Shown here: piece by piece, positions 9,425-18,169 of the stretch
How the letters are laid out: each line of letters opens with the position of its first letter
Numbering within the stretch: position 1 is the stretch's first letter
Assembly: GCA_963787485.1 (NCBI GenBank)
Contig: CAWBDF010000007.1
Coordinates: 1,329,476-1,393,475 of the forward strand
Origin: Bog-473 sp963787485
GTDB taxonomy: Bacteria > Actinomycetota > Acidimicrobiia > Acidimicrobiales > RAAP-2
Reading direction: 5' to 3'
Length of the DNA stretch: 64,000 bases
Notes under the pieces: generated by a model
What the model saw: the letters and a program-made list of their open reading frames with translations, nothing else
Databases searched by the model: none
What the model was told of the DNA's origin: nothing
Made by a program: the position numbers and the translations under genes

Positions 9425-10435
9425 ATGACACTGGCGCAAGCAACGGCGCCCGTCCTCGAGGAGCTCTGCTCCGAGGACGTAGCTCTCGACGGGTTGAGCA
9501 TTAATGAACATCTTCGAACCGGTGGATTAAGTGAGACGCACATTTCGCTGTTGATGCAGGTGGCGAGTCCTTGGCCGCCGATCGTGGTCTGGGGCGACAG
9601 AGGCCTCATCATCGATGGATCTCACCGCGTCGAGGCGGCGCGTCGCCTGAACAGAACATCACTTCGAGCGGTGCAATTTCGCGGGACCTTCGACGAGGCA
9701 TATGTCGAGAGTGTCCGACTCAACGTGCGTCACGGACTGCCATTGACCATGGACGACCGTCGACGGGCTGCCGCGTGGATGGTGCGGCGCCACAGCGATT
9801 GGTCCAACATGAGGATCGCTGAGTTGTGCGGTGTATCAAGCCGTGCTGTAGCACGACTTCGGGAAGACGTTCACACAGATGAGCGCACGTCAGCCGAACC
9901 GATTGAGCGGAGGACGGGCCGAGATGGTCGGCGGCGTCCCGTGGAACACGAGAAGGTTCGCGAACGGATTGTAATGGAGCTCAGAAGGAATCCTACTGGG
10001 TCTTTGCGCGAAATTGGCGCCGTGGCTGGTGCATCTCCGGAGACAGTTCGCGCCGTAAAGGCAACGAAACACGACATTGGTTCAACTGGTCAAGTGAAAG
10101 AAAACTGTGAGGCACACGACACCGAGTGGCGATCGGCTATCGGTTCCGCCCGATCGCGAGGAATGACGGTAACCTCCACCGAAGATTTCTGGTTAAACGA
10201 CTCCGCGTTGCTCGCGACTGGTGAGGGTACGCAGTTCGCCTCATGGTTCGATGCCACCAAGGTGGATGGTGATTACCTCAAGTACGTCCCCGAGGTGCCG
10301 TTGAGTCGGGTGTACGAGATCGCTGACGAAGCTCATCGGCGATCGGCTGCATGGACCGAATTTGCAAAAGCATTGGAGGCGCGTACACGTGCGAGCCAAT
10401 CAGACGGCGTTGTTACGTACGCTAGGTCGCGATGA
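9425..10435 (+). CDS. StrR-like pathway-specific regulator with ParB-type N-domain
   Basis: About 336 aa. An N-terminal ParB/Srx-like domain contains PPIVVWGDRGLIIDGSHRVEA, followed by FDEAYVESVRLNVRHGLPLT, and a first HTH, WSNMRIAELCGVSSRAVARL. The basic linker RTGRDGRRRP and a second HTH, GSLREIGAVAGASPETVRAV, follow. This order matches StrR, NovG and Tei15-type activators of antibiotic clusters rather than chromosomal ParB, since there is no ParA partner. ATG at 9425 follows CAAGGGGGGTTGG, a strong ribosome site; the frame is open further upstream to 9341. About 110 residues follow the second HTH and are not family-typical. Its targets here are unknown. Confidence 0.8.
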   Translation: MTLAQATAPVLEELCSEDVALDGLSINEHLRTGGLSETHISLLMQVASPWPPIVVWGDRGLIIDGSHRVEAARRLNRTSLRAVQFRGTFDEAYVESVRLNVRHGLPLTMDDRRRAAAWMVRRHSDWSNMRIAELCGVSSRAVARLREDVHTDERTSAEPIERRTGRDGRRRPVEHEKVRERIVMELRRNPTGSLREIGAVAGASPETVRAVKATKHDIGSTGQVKENCEAHDTEWRSAIGSARSRGMTVTSTEDFWLNDSALLATGEGTQFASWFDATKVDGDYLKYVPEVPLSRVYEIADEAHRRSAAWTEFAKALEARTRASQSDGVVTYARSR

Positions 10436-10523
10436 CTGTATGGGGGACTTGGCAGTCGGTTGCTAGCCACACCCTGACTGCCCCACGTCGCATCAAAGAA
10501 GATCATGCTGGTGAAGCCAAAGG

Positions 10524-10979
10524 TCATTCAGACGGGCGTGACCCAATAGCGAATGACATCAACCGACAGCCGTCAGGTCCTGGACGCAATCCGTGATCAA
10601 GTCCGGCCATGACGATGCAATCCCCGGCAGAAATCGGGTGTGAGCCATCCCCCAGGATGAGGTCCGCTGTTCCGTCTTGGACCACGACGAGATCGATACT
10701 GTTGCGGTGATGCAATTCAGTACCGGGCGACGGTTCATCCTTCACTGCATGAGGTTCGTGTTCGACCACGTACCACTGAACGAGACCCGGAGCGGGCCCG
10801 CCCCGCACCAACGTTCCAAGGCCAGGGAGTGCCGCCGGCGGCGGACTCTGGTCAGTTCTGAACATCGTGGCTGCTGCGGTACCGGGCACCCCGTCGATGG
10901 GTGTCAGTTCAATGACGCTCTCAGAAGCGACGCACGAGCGTCCATAGGCATCAGTGCCAAGGACAAGGAGGCGCATCAT
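10524..10979 (-). CDS. Small cupin-domain protein
   Basis: About 151 aa. A single cupin barrel is suggested by WYVVEHEPHAV, ELHHRNSIDLVVVQDGTADLIL and GDCIVMAGLDHGL. Two adjacent His residues (HH) and the glycine-rich strand fit cupin motif 1, and the G-D-C turn fits the start of motif 2. The frame opens with GTG at 10997, but the tandem ATGs at 10979/10976 follow GAGAAAGGCG and are preferred. The N-terminal half (LVLGTDAYGRSCVA, PPPAALPGLG) is shared with a broken paralogue at 54550 that also follows a P450 locus. Enzymatic or sensory role unknown. Confidence 0.8.
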   Translation of the reverse strand: MMRLLVLGTDAYGRSCVASESVIELTPIDGVPGTAAATMFRTDQSPPPAALPGLGTLVRGGPAPGLVQWYVVEHEPHAVKDEPSPGTELHHRNSIDLVVVQDGTADLILGDGSHPISAGDCIVMAGLDHGLRPGPDGCRLMSFAIGSRPSE

Positions 10980-11297
10980 TGTCGCCTTTCTCGACACTCA
11001 GGTCGGCTCGGAACCAGCTCCATTGTCGTTCTACACATTGAATGCCATCGGGTGCACGATAGCTAGGACGTTTGCCGGTTTCGATCAAACTGGCGCAGCG
11101 CTGGGTGTGGATCTCGCAACAGGACAACAGCGCGACAGCCGGCGTTGGCCCGTGTGAAGAATCCTCGCTAATTCATGCTCGGATTGTCTTGCGGGTGGCT
11201 GTGGCAGTTCCTTCCGCCCCTCTCGGGGGGATCGCGAGCCCCCGTGTCACTACCTCCTGTCCCTGGGTGTCCCCGATGTCGCCAGTAGCGTCGTTCT

Positions 11298-11984
11298 ATG
11301 GAAAGGCGTCAGGGGACCGGGACTCGACAGCGAAATCCCGAGCGGACCCGTCGACGAGTGCTCGACAGCGTCGTCGCGACCGTTCTCAAAGTCGGCTACT
11401 ACAGGGCGAGTTCGAATGAAATCGCTCGCCAAGCTGGAGTGAGCTGGGGCTCTATTCAGCACCTGTTTGGAACCCGGGAGCAGTTGATGCTTGACGTAGT
11501 CAATGATTGCGGCGTTGATGCCGAACGACAGTTTGCGGCCGCGACGATCGCTGGTTCGTCGCTTGAAGACCGGCTATATGAGGCCCTTGACGTGCTGGCG
11601 ACCTACTACGACCAGAGTAGATACCTAGTCCAGCTTCAGATCCTCTTGGACCTCTCTACTAATCCGAAGTTGCCGTCTCGAGTCCGGCGAGCAGTGCGTC
11701 GTGAGGACGGAGAGGAGTTTGATAGCCTCGCCGAGCCTCTCCTTCGGAAAGCACTCAACGAAATCGCCGACGAGCGCGATCTGGTCCTCTACGCGTTCAT
11801 GACGATGCGCGGATATTTGCTGTCTTCTGCCGCGTCGCGCTTGATCTCGAAATTGCCCGAAGGAGCAGTCGTTCGCCTCATCGGGGGGGCCGCTGACGAG
11901 GAGACCCTGCGTAGACACTTGATCCGAGGCATCGGCGCAACCATCCGGGAGGAAGCACGGTTGCGCGGGTATTCGACCGGCTGA
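11298..11984 (+). CDS. TetR regulator, candidate TAGTA-NN-TACTA binder 1
   Basis: 228 aa. The HTH (about residues 15-62) contains GYYRASSNEIARQAGVSWGS followed by IQHLFGTREQLML. The paralogue at 25687 has nearly the same recognition helix (GVTWGAIDHLFGSREQLML) and the same C-domain landmarks (SLEDRLYEALDVL, YLVQLQILLDLSTNPKLP). Both genes end just before copies of the palindrome TAGTA-NN-TACTA and a downstream enzyme gene, so they probably bind related operators. ATG is at 11298. Downstream on the same strand are two operator copies and dioxygenase 2. Effector ligand unknown. Confidence 0.9.
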   Translation: MERRQGTGTRQRNPERTRRRVLDSVVATVLKVGYYRASSNEIARQAGVSWGSIQHLFGTREQLMLDVVNDCGVDAERQFAAATIAGSSLEDRLYEALDVLATYYDQSRYLVQLQILLDLSTNPKLPSRVRRAVRREDGEEFDSLAEPLLRKALNEIADERDLVLYAFMTMRGYLLSSAASRLISKLPEGAVVRLIGGAADEETLRRHLIRGIGATIREEARLRGYSTG

Positions 11985-12050
11985 TTCTGACGATTTTCCT
12001 TGAGCAGCGTCACCTAGAGTCGGACAGTGCGCAGGACCCACCCGCAAATA

Positions 12051-12062
12051 TAGTAAGTGCTA
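12051..12062. promoter_or_regulatory. Palindromic operator TAGTA-AG-TGCTA
   Basis: TAGTAAGTGCTA, one mismatch from a perfect dyad with 2-bp centre. It lies about 170 bp before dioxygenase 2 and 67 bp after the TetR stop codon. A second copy follows at 12098. Confidence 0.55.
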
Positions 12063-12097
12063 TGTAAAGTGTTGGAGGAGCTGCCACTATCAATTGG

Positions 12098-12109
12098 GAG
12101 TAAGTACTC
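12098..12109. promoter_or_regulatory. Palindromic operator GAGTA-AG-TACTC
   Basis: GAGTAAGTACTC has perfect 5-bp arms and the same AG centre as the site 47 bp upstream. The centre-to-centre distance of 47 bp is about 4.5 helical turns. The dioxygenase start is 124 bp downstream. Confidence 0.55.
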
Positions 12110-12232
12110 TTTAGAATTCAGGGTGGCGCGGCCAGCGATCTCAGGCGCAAATCGCAAATGGGTTGGCCCTGACAGCCGTTGAGGGGCTATCTCTTCGGAT
12201 GGCAACAGGTTGAACAACAGGAGAAGAAAGTC

Positions 12233-13102
12233 ATGTCTCAACTCGAGTTGCGGAATCTCCATCCAGCGGTCGGAGCGGAGGTCGTGCGATTCGAGCCCAA
12301 GCGGCCGCTTGATCAGCAGACGATTGGTCAGCTGCGAACAGCTTTCGATGGCCGCGGAATGTTGGTGTTTCGCAACCTCGATATCGACGAAGACATGCAG
12401 CGATATCTGGTCTACGCACTCATCGGCGAGGAGGCGCCCGTCCCGGATGAGCTCACAGAGAAGACGCCGTGGATCGTTTCAAACAAGGTGGAGGATGGCG
12501 CTGCGCCCTATGGGCGTTTGCTATTCCACTGCGACACGATGTGGGCCCATAATTTTGAGATGATCCTTTCGCTTTACGGCGACAAGGTCGTTCCACCCAC
12601 CGCTCCAACTCTGTTCACCAGCATGGGTGATGCGTGGGATCGCGTGCCTGAGACCTTGCGTACACGCCTCAGCACTCTTGAGGCTCGCCACGGATTCGAC
12701 CATCGGTATCCCAATCGTGGCGGTGACGAGAATGTCACGGACACATACTTCGAAGATTCGCGTTCGATGGTGCGGCCGGTTGAGCTCGTTCATCCCCGCA
12801 CTGGCAGGAAGTTGCTATATATCTCACAGCAGGCCACTATCGAGATTCTCGGGCTCTCTGCCGAAGAGAATGAAGCACTGCTCGCCGAGTTGTTCGAGTA
12901 TCTCTATGTTCCATCTGCCATCTTGCGCCACGACTGGCGCGAAGGCGATTTGGTCGTGTGGGACAACGTGGCTGTGCAACATGGCCGCGGGAACGTGACG
13001 CTGGATGAACCTGAGCGCACGCTTCGCAAGGTTGGCGGCCCGATCACTTACGAACCGGGCGAGGTCCTTCTGCCTGTCTATTCCAAGGTGTCAGGAGCCT
13101 GA
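12233..13102 (+). CDS. TauD/TfdA-like Fe(II)/2-oxoglutarate dioxygenase (paralogue 2)
   Basis: 289 aa. The iron ligands are FHCDTMW (HxD) and VQHGRGNV (distal His); RTLRKV supplies the 2-oxoglutarate Arg. The N-terminus SQLELRNLHPAVGAEV aligns with the other three paralogues. The reading frame is open from 12179, but ATG at 12233 follows ACAGGAGAAGAAAGTC and is the evident start. Two palindromic operators lie upstream and a TetR gene precedes them, so repression by that TetR with release by a pathway intermediate is the simplest model. A SnoaL-like protein and an amidohydrolase follow on the same strand. Confidence 0.88.
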   Translation: MSQLELRNLHPAVGAEVVRFEPKRPLDQQTIGQLRTAFDGRGMLVFRNLDIDEDMQRYLVYALIGEEAPVPDELTEKTPWIVSNKVEDGAAPYGRLLFHCDTMWAHNFEMILSLYGDKVVPPTAPTLFTSMGDAWDRVPETLRTRLSTLEARHGFDHRYPNRGGDENVTDTYFEDSRSMVRPVELVHPRTGRKLLYISQQATIEILGLSAEENEALLAELFEYLYVPSAILRHDWREGDLVVWDNVAVQHGRGNVTLDEPERTLRKVGGPITYEPGEVLLPVYSKVSGA

Positions 13103-13244
13103 GACGATGTCGGGGGTTGGAGAGTCCAAAAGCAGGGCGCTGACCTCGGCGCTGGAACTCGGGAATGAGCCAGACAATCCGGCCCAGTGCGGGAGATCGC
13201 GGTCTGCGCGTCAGAACTCGACGATGGATCTCGGAGTGTGACAC

Positions 13245-13772
13245 GTGGTTGATGTCTTTCCTGATCGTGAGGCCGCAGTGCAGATGCTGCTTGACAAGCA
13301 GGCGATTCACGAGGCAACCATGCGCTATTGCCGAGGCGCCGACCGTTGCGACGCGAACATGATCAATTCGGCATATCACCTCGACGGAAAGGATGAGCGA
13401 AACGGCGAGGTTCTCATTGGCGCAGCGATCGGGCCGGCGATTGTGAAGTCCCTGCAAAGTGGGATGCAGTCGACGAATCATCAGATTGGAACTCAACTTA
13501 TTGAGGTGTACGGGGACATTGCGGCCAGTGAGTCCTACTCAACGGGCACCCATATCCTCATGGGTGGGCGGCGGTTGCATACGCTTGTGCGCTACCTCGA
13601 TCGTTTCCAACGCAAGTCAGGGGAATGGAGAGTTGTTCATCGGATCGTCCTACCCGAGGTGATGGAAGTCCTGCCACCCTCAGATGATCCACAGTTCGCT
13701 CCCACAACCCCTGGACGCCGAGATAACAGCGACCCCTCATACGCCCTCTTTCGAGAGGCCCAGAGCTCGTAG
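13245..13772 (+). CDS. SnoaL/NTF2-like protein
   Basis: 175 aa. An alpha+beta cone fold is indicated by the helix LLDKQAIHEATMRYCRGADR, the NHQIGTQLIEVYGDIAASES strands and RYLDRFQRKSGEWRVVHRI. This is the SnoaL_4-type pattern seen beside dioxygenase and hydrolase genes in actinobacterial catabolic clusters. The usual DYxHxxDGK-like active-site segment appears altered (SAYHLDGKDE). GTG at 13245 is the likely start, with CGGAG about 10 bases upstream. A second SnoaL-like gene is at 31185. Function could be a hydratase, isomerase or cyclase; not decidable. Confidence 0.8.
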   Translation: MVDVFPDREAAVQMLLDKQAIHEATMRYCRGADRCDANMINSAYHLDGKDERNGEVLIGAAIGPAIVKSLQSGMQSTNHQIGTQLIEVYGDIAASESYSTGTHILMGGRRLHTLVRYLDRFQRKSGEWRVVHRIVLPEVMEVLPPSDDPQFAPTTPGRRDNSDPSYALFREAQSS

Positions 13773-13947
13773 TGGATGCGAGTGTGGAACGAGGCCAGGC
13801 CACGAGAGCTGTGACGATTCAGTTCAGATCTGAAGGGACCGCGAGTTCTACCCGCAAGGGTGGGCAGCTTGGTCGCGAGGAGAACTACAAACCAGTGCTC
13901 CTCGCGACCCATTCGACATGCTCGTCACTCCACCAAAGGGGATAAAC

Positions 13948-15207
13948 ATGGAACGTTCCGACAAGAGGCCATATACATTGATTTCGACCGATGCCCATGC
14001 CGGTGCCGATCTCATCGACTACAAGCCCTACCTGCCGTCGACGTTCCACGACGAGTTTGATCGATGGGCGGCCGACTTCCACGATCCATGGGCCGATCTC
14101 GACAAGGCCACTCACTACGACGACGCCGACGTGCTCATGGGACGAGCCTCGTTCGTCTCGCGGTATAGCTGGGATAGTGCCGCGCGAATCGAGCACATGG
14201 ATGCGGAGGGAATCGCCGCCGAGGTGCTGTTCCCGAATACGGTCCCTCCTTTCTATCCAAGCGGCATTATCACTGCGCTCGCGCCCCGAACGGCCGAGGA
14301 GTACCGATACCGCTGGGAGGGCATACGGGCGCACAATCGGTGGCTAGTCGACTTTTGCGGTCAGCTCCCTGGCCGGCGGATTGGCATGGCGCAGGTCTTC
14401 GTGGACGATATCGATGACGCCATTACCGAGATGCGATGGGCGAAGGGTGCCGGCTTGTCGGGGGTTCTGATTCCGGGCGATGTCGGTGCGCTCTACGACT
14501 CGCGCTACGACCCGCTGTGGGCGGCGAGCTGTGAATTTGAGCTGCCCGTGCACCGCCATGCAATCATTGTCACAGAACAGACCACCACCTTCGCTACTGC
14601 GGCGGCGGCGGTCGGTGCCCACGAATTCCAGTTCTGGGTCGGACGAGTGATCGGACACCTGGTTCTGGGGGGTGTATTCCAGCGTTACCCAGAACTCAAG
14701 TTCGTGATCACCGAGACCGGGTGTTCCTGGGTGCCGCCCCAACTGCGGCAGCTTGATGGCGAGATCCGGTTCGGCAAGATCCCTGGACAGGGACAGGTGG
14801 TGTTCGGCGACGCCGTCGCAGGACTTGACGTCTCGGCCACCGAGTACTTCAGGCGCAACTGCTGGATTGGGATGTCGACCGTGCGCCCGGATGAGATCGC
14901 CATGCGCCACGAGATCGGGGTCGATCGACTTATGTGGGGTGCGGACTACCCCCATACAGAGGGTTCGTTCCCCTACACCCGGCTGGCACTGCGCCTTCTC
15001 TTTTCGGACGTTCCCGAGTCCGAGGTGCGGGCCATGACATCGGAGAACGCCGCCAACGTTTACGGTTGCGACCTTACTGTCCTTCAGAGCATTGCGAACC
15101 GGATCGGTCCGACAGTCGAGGAGGTGGCGACACCGGTGGTTTCCGAAGAGCTTCCCCAGTTTTCTATGTCGGCTTCGATCATGCCGGCCCTGACGGCCGC
15201 TCGTTAG
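13948..15207 (+). CDS. Amidohydrolase-2 family metal hydrolase/decarboxylase (paralogue 1)
   Basis: About 419 aa of the family that includes ACMSD and gamma-resorcylate decarboxylase. Seen: STDAHAG at the N-terminus, with Asp-x-His in place of the usual His-x-His metal pair; HRHA mid-protein; ITETGCSW; and WGADYPHTEG with the catalytic Asp near the end. The ATG at 13948 follows CCAAAGGGGATAAAC; the frame opens earlier at 13918. It closely resembles the gene at 40856 (shared DYKPYL, GIAAEVLFPNT, PPFYPSG, RAHNRWL). It follows the SnoaL-like gene and dioxygenase 2, so the three may act in sequence on one compound. Confidence 0.87.
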   Translation: MERSDKRPYTLISTDAHAGADLIDYKPYLPSTFHDEFDRWAADFHDPWADLDKATHYDDADVLMGRASFVSRYSWDSAARIEHMDAEGIAAEVLFPNTVPPFYPSGIITALAPRTAEEYRYRWEGIRAHNRWLVDFCGQLPGRRIGMAQVFVDDIDDAITEMRWAKGAGLSGVLIPGDVGALYDSRYDPLWAASCEFELPVHRHAIIVTEQTTTFATAAAAVGAHEFQFWVGRVIGHLVLGGVFQRYPELKFVITETGCSWVPPQLRQLDGEIRFGKIPGQGQVVFGDAVAGLDVSATEYFRRNCWIGMSTVRPDEIAMRHEIGVDRLMWGADYPHTEGSFPYTRLALRLLFSDVPESEVRAMTSENAANVYGCDLTVLQSIANRIGPTVEEVATPVVSEELPQFSMSASIMPALTAAR

Positions 15208-15727
15208 CGGGAGAGGAGCGCTGTTAAACGCCTATTCCCCTGTCGTGCAATGACAACTTCCTTCCCCACGATCAACCGGGATGGTGAAGGGATCCGTCGA
15301 GTTCACGTCGTCGAAGTGGGGGAGCATATCGTCGACACTGGGTGGCGTGGTCGGAGTTCGAAGAGCCGGTGCGGCGGTCTTAGTTGGCATCTCGATGAAT
15401 GAGATTGACTTGGATCCGCTGGCCTCACGATCTGCATTAGGCCCTAGTTTCCAAGTTGGCGTAGGCGATCAACCTTTTACTTGCGAGAAAATGGCAAGGC
15501 GTTCATCCACACCTCGTCGTTGTCGATTCTCCGGTTCCCTTGACGGTTGAATCCGGCGACGGGGTGAAACCTGCAGCGAGATGACGAGAGTCTCTTGCTC
15601 GGTCAGATCGAATCGCTGCCGAACAACACGCCAAAACAGCACGCTGCATGTGCATCGCCAGGAGATCCTTCTCAGTCTCGCGATTCGCTCACGGAAAGAT
15701 GGGAGAGTGCTCCTCATTTGAACGTCG
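15208..15727. other. Gene-poor stretch with one short open frame
   Basis: About 520 bp. The only frame with protein-like composition is ATG 15250 to TGA 15402 (50 aa, with RRVHVVEVGEHIVDTGW). It could be the N-terminal scrap of a metallo-hydrolase or simply chance. The rest shows nothing recognisable. Confidence 0.3.
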
Positions 15728-16408
15728 CTAGTGGTTAACTACTGGACTTGACCAATCACGACAGATCTCACTCACCGTTTCGAACGCGTCGTCTATGGAC
15801 TGCGGTAGGTCATCTTCACACCCACTGGCAATCCATCCCTCGACGGCCTCAGCGAGGGCAGCTAAGGCAACCCTTGCGCTGAGCACTGATGTGCGATCAG
15901 GAGTCTCGAGGTCACGGCGACGGGCAATGGCCTCGCTGACCGTGTCGAGCCACTGATGGCCGCGCTCGAAACTCATCCCTCTGAGCTGATCCGATCCAGC
16001 CACGATACGAGCCTTCCGCGCCGTGAGATCAGGATCCATCGCGGTCACCCACTCTTGTTGAATGGCGTGACAGACCGACGTCAGATCGTGTTCTTCAGCC
16101 GGGCGCGCGACAATGGCATCGAAAAGCGCACCGAGACGCTGACCGTGGTCTGAGAGTAATAGGTCGGCCTTGGTCGGAAAGTATCGGAAGAACGTGGTCG
16201 GCGAGACGTCAGCTATCGCGGCGATCTCCTCAACGGTGGTCGCCTCGTAGCCCTTTTGCTCGAAGAGATCTACGGCCGCAAGTTCGATGGCGGAGCGAGT
16301 TCGTGCTTTCTTGCGTTCTCGCAGGCCATGGACTGGTTTCGCCATCTCAGTCACTTGCTCGGTCGTCATCGGCAGTTTCGATTGTTGGGAGTCAGTTGGT
16401 AGTGACAT
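15728..16408 (-). CDS. TetR/AcrR-family regulator, second subfamily
   Basis: 226 aa. The HTH lies at about residues 30-78: RKKARTRSAIELAAVDLFEQ, then YEATTVEEIAAIADVSPTTF and FRYFPTKADLLL. Paralogous to the TetR at 44089 and to a decayed copy at about 17709 (shared ARKARIVAGSDQLRGMSFER). An exact 5-2-5 dyad CACTT-AC-AAGTG abuts its start codon, suggesting autorepression. It is divergent from a P450 N-terminal scrap at 16449, so it probably once controlled that P450. Confidence 0.9.
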   Translation of the reverse strand: MSLPTDSQQSKLPMTTEQVTEMAKPVHGLRERKKARTRSAIELAAVDLFEQKGYEATTVEEIAAIADVSPTTFFRYFPTKADLLLSDHGQRLGALFDAIVARPAEEHDLTSVCHAIQQEWVTAMDPDLTARKARIVAGSDQLRGMSFERGHQWLDTVSEAIARRRDLETPDRTSVLSARVALAALAEAVEGWIASGCEDDLPQSIDDAFETVSEICRDWSSPVVNH

Positions 16409-16409
16409 T

Positions 16410-16421
16410 CACTTACAAGTG
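16410..16421. promoter_or_regulatory. Dyad CACTT-AC-AAGTG next to a TetR start codon
   Basis: Perfect 5-bp arms around a 2-bp centre, one base upstream of the ATG of the minus-strand TetR. The geometry equals that of the TAGTA-NN-TACTA sites but the arms differ, in keeping with a different TetR subfamily. Confidence 0.5.
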
Positions 16422-16448
16422 CCACGCACAGTCGAATTCCGGAATATT

Positions 16449-16560
16449 TTGAGCGTCACAGCCACCACCTCCGTCCACTTCGACCCTTACTACTGGCAGA
16501 TCTACGAGAATCCCTATCACGTTTACAAGCTTCTACGTGATGAACCGCAGATCAATGCGT
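16449..16560 (+). pseudogene. Cytochrome P450 N-terminal fragment
   Basis: About 36 residues, SVTATTSVHFDPYYWQIYEN followed by PYHVYKLLRDEP, align with the first residues of the intact P450s (for example VYYDPYDREILADPYPYFRQ). Homology stops at about 16560, where the sequence runs into the 3' end of the convergent SDR gene. It has no I-helix or heme loop and is a truncated remnant. Confidence 0.75.
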
Positions 16561-16608
16561 CACAGGTGTCGTGGTGCCGGCCTCGGCCGGGGAACCAGGC
16601 GCAGGCTC

Positions 16609-17451
16609 TCAGCCGGCGCCGTGATATCTCGCGACGATGTCTCGAAGTGTGCCAGCTTCGTTCGGATTGCCGGTCAGCATGCCCCCGTCTACACAGATGA
16701 CCTGGCCTGTCGAGTAGCTCGAGCGATCGCTGGCCAAGAAGATTGCCGCTTCTGCAATGTCGTCGGTGCTGCCCTGGCGCGGAATAGGTTGGCGGTCGAT
16801 GAGGAAGGCCCGCACCTCCGTCATCATTGCGTCTTTCGCCTCTGGGTTTAGACCCTTGCCAAGCATGTTGCCCAGTATCGGCGACTCGATGTTTGCTGGT
16901 GCGATGCAGTTGACCCTGATGTTGCACGGACCGAGGTCGACAGCTGCAGATTGCGCCAACATGATGAGACTCGCCTTCGACATCGCGTAGGCCCAGTTCC
17001 CTCGTGACGGTTGCATGCCACCGATGGAGGCGGTGTTGATGATCGATCCCCCGCCGTGCTCCTTCATGTGTCGTGCTGCAGCTTGCATGCCATAGGCCGC
17101 ACCGAGCACGTTAATTGACATGACGTGGTGAAAGTCCGCGAAATCCTCCTGCAGCAGTCCATCGTGGTGCACGCCCGAGATGCCCGCGTTGTTGAACATG
17201 CAATCGAGGCCACCGAAATGCGCAACACTGAAGGCTACGAGTTCGTCGACAGAACTCCTATCAGCCACATCGGTCCGTTTGAAGGCCGCGGCGGTCCCAA
17301 GTTCATCCGCCAGCACGGTTCCTGCATCGGCGTTGACATCTGCGATGACGACCTGTGCGCCTGCTTCGACGAATCGCGAGACACAGCCTCTTCCGATACC
17401 AGACGCACCGCCGGTGACGATTGCGGTCTTTCCTGCCAGCTCTTCGCTCAT
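16609..17451 (-). CDS. Short-chain dehydrogenase/reductase (classical SDR)
   Basis: About 280 aa NAD(P)-dependent oxidoreductase. Seen: cofactor motif TGGASGIG at residues 12-19, the structural FNNAGISG motif, the catalytic Ser in IINTASIGG and the YAMSK (YxxxK) pair, with VDGGMLTG at the C-terminus. DVNADAG after the second strand suggests NAD(H) preference (Asp at the strand end). ATG at 17451 follows AGAGAGGATCAG; the frame is open further upstream but without family homology. Likely oxidises a hydroxyl made by a neighbouring P450 or dioxygenase; the substrate is unknown. Confidence 0.9.
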   Translation of the reverse strand: MSEELAGKTAIVTGGASGIGRGCVSRFVEAGAQVVIADVNADAGTVLADELGTAAAFKRTDVADRSSVDELVAFSVAHFGGLDCMFNNAGISGVHHDGLLQEDFADFHHVMSINVLGAAYGMQAAARHMKEHGGGSIINTASIGGMQPSRGNWAYAMSKASLIMLAQSAAVDLGPCNIRVNCIAPANIESPILGNMLGKGLNPEAKDAMMTEVRAFLIDRQPIPRQGSTDDIAEAAIFLASDRSSYSTGQVICVDGGMLTGNPNEAGTLRDIVARYHGAG

Positions 17452-17699
17452 CTGATCCTCTCTGATGGTAGGTCCCGACGATGTTGAGTCAAAGTACGTC
17501 TCGCCGTCAACCGCCTGGCGAGCGCCTTTGACGTGCCATGAGTCTCGCCTTCGGGAGTGTGGGCGACGGCCCGCACTCGGGAGGAGGAGCCGCACAACCG
17601 GGAACTCATGCCCGAGGCACTCCGACTACTGCATGCGACGTAATCGATGGCTCTTAGTTCAGCTCGATGTCGAGAGTCCGATCAGGCCTTGGTTGAAGA

Positions 17700-18030
17700 T
17701 AGTGCAGCGTGACTAAGCCCGAGGTGCTAACGACGACGTTCTTTCGGTACCAAGTAAGACCGCCGTGTCCTGGGCAACCACGGTCACCAGCTTCCGGCGT
17801 GGCGCCAGGTCATCGCGCAACGCCCTCGTTCGAACAAACGATCTCATGGCTTTCAGACGGGCCGTTCGTGGGGAATGATTGGCCGCGGTTCACTCTGAAC
17901 GGACGGCTCGGAAAGGCCCGGATCGTGGCCGGGTCGGACCTCCTCACAGGTTTGAGCTCCCACAGTGGCCGGCGGCGGCTGTTTCTGCCCAACGCCATGG
18001 AGTCGATACCACAGGCGAATCGCGGGTCGG
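17700..18030 (+). pseudogene. TetR regulator remnant
   Basis: LTTTFFRY at about 17725 matches the recognition-helix end of the TetR genes at 15728 and 44089 (SPTTFFRYFPTKA). GKARIVAGSDLLTGLS at about 17910 matches their ARKARIVAGSDQLRGMS. The rest of the HTH and the intervening residues are missing or out of frame. It lies just upstream of P450 pseudogene B, the position expected for its former regulator. Confidence 0.6.
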
Positions 18031-18083
18031 TCTTCCGCATCCCATCGGGTGTGGAATACCGACCTCCGCGTGAGTGTCTGTTG

Positions 18084-18095
18084 TAGTACTTACTA
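18084..18095. promoter_or_regulatory. Palindromic operator TAGTA-CT-TACTA
   Basis: Perfect dyad TAGTACTTACTA, overlapping a good -10 hexamer (TATACT at 18094-18099). It is about 75 bp upstream of the P450 start at 18170. It matches the sites at 3118, 12051 and 26385. Confidence 0.6.
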
Positions 18096-18169
18096 TACTG
18101 ACGGGGATCATGGCGTGCCCACGAGCACGACGCACAGGGCTCGTGCAGGGCTAGGGAGAGGGCATCGCG

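Noticed and set aside
9425..10435. Chromosome or plasmid partitioning protein ParB
   Set aside because: No ParA gene nearby, and the order of ParB-like domain, HTH, basic RDGRRRP linker and second HTH fits StrR-type regulators better.
15250..15402. 50-aa open frame with a hydrolase-like N-terminus
   Set aside because: Too short to assign; kept only as a note in the gene-poor stretch.
15727..15748. Imperfect dyad AGTGGTTAACTACT at the end of a TetR gene
   Set aside because: It lies inside the coding end with no downstream gene start, so a regulatory role is not supported.
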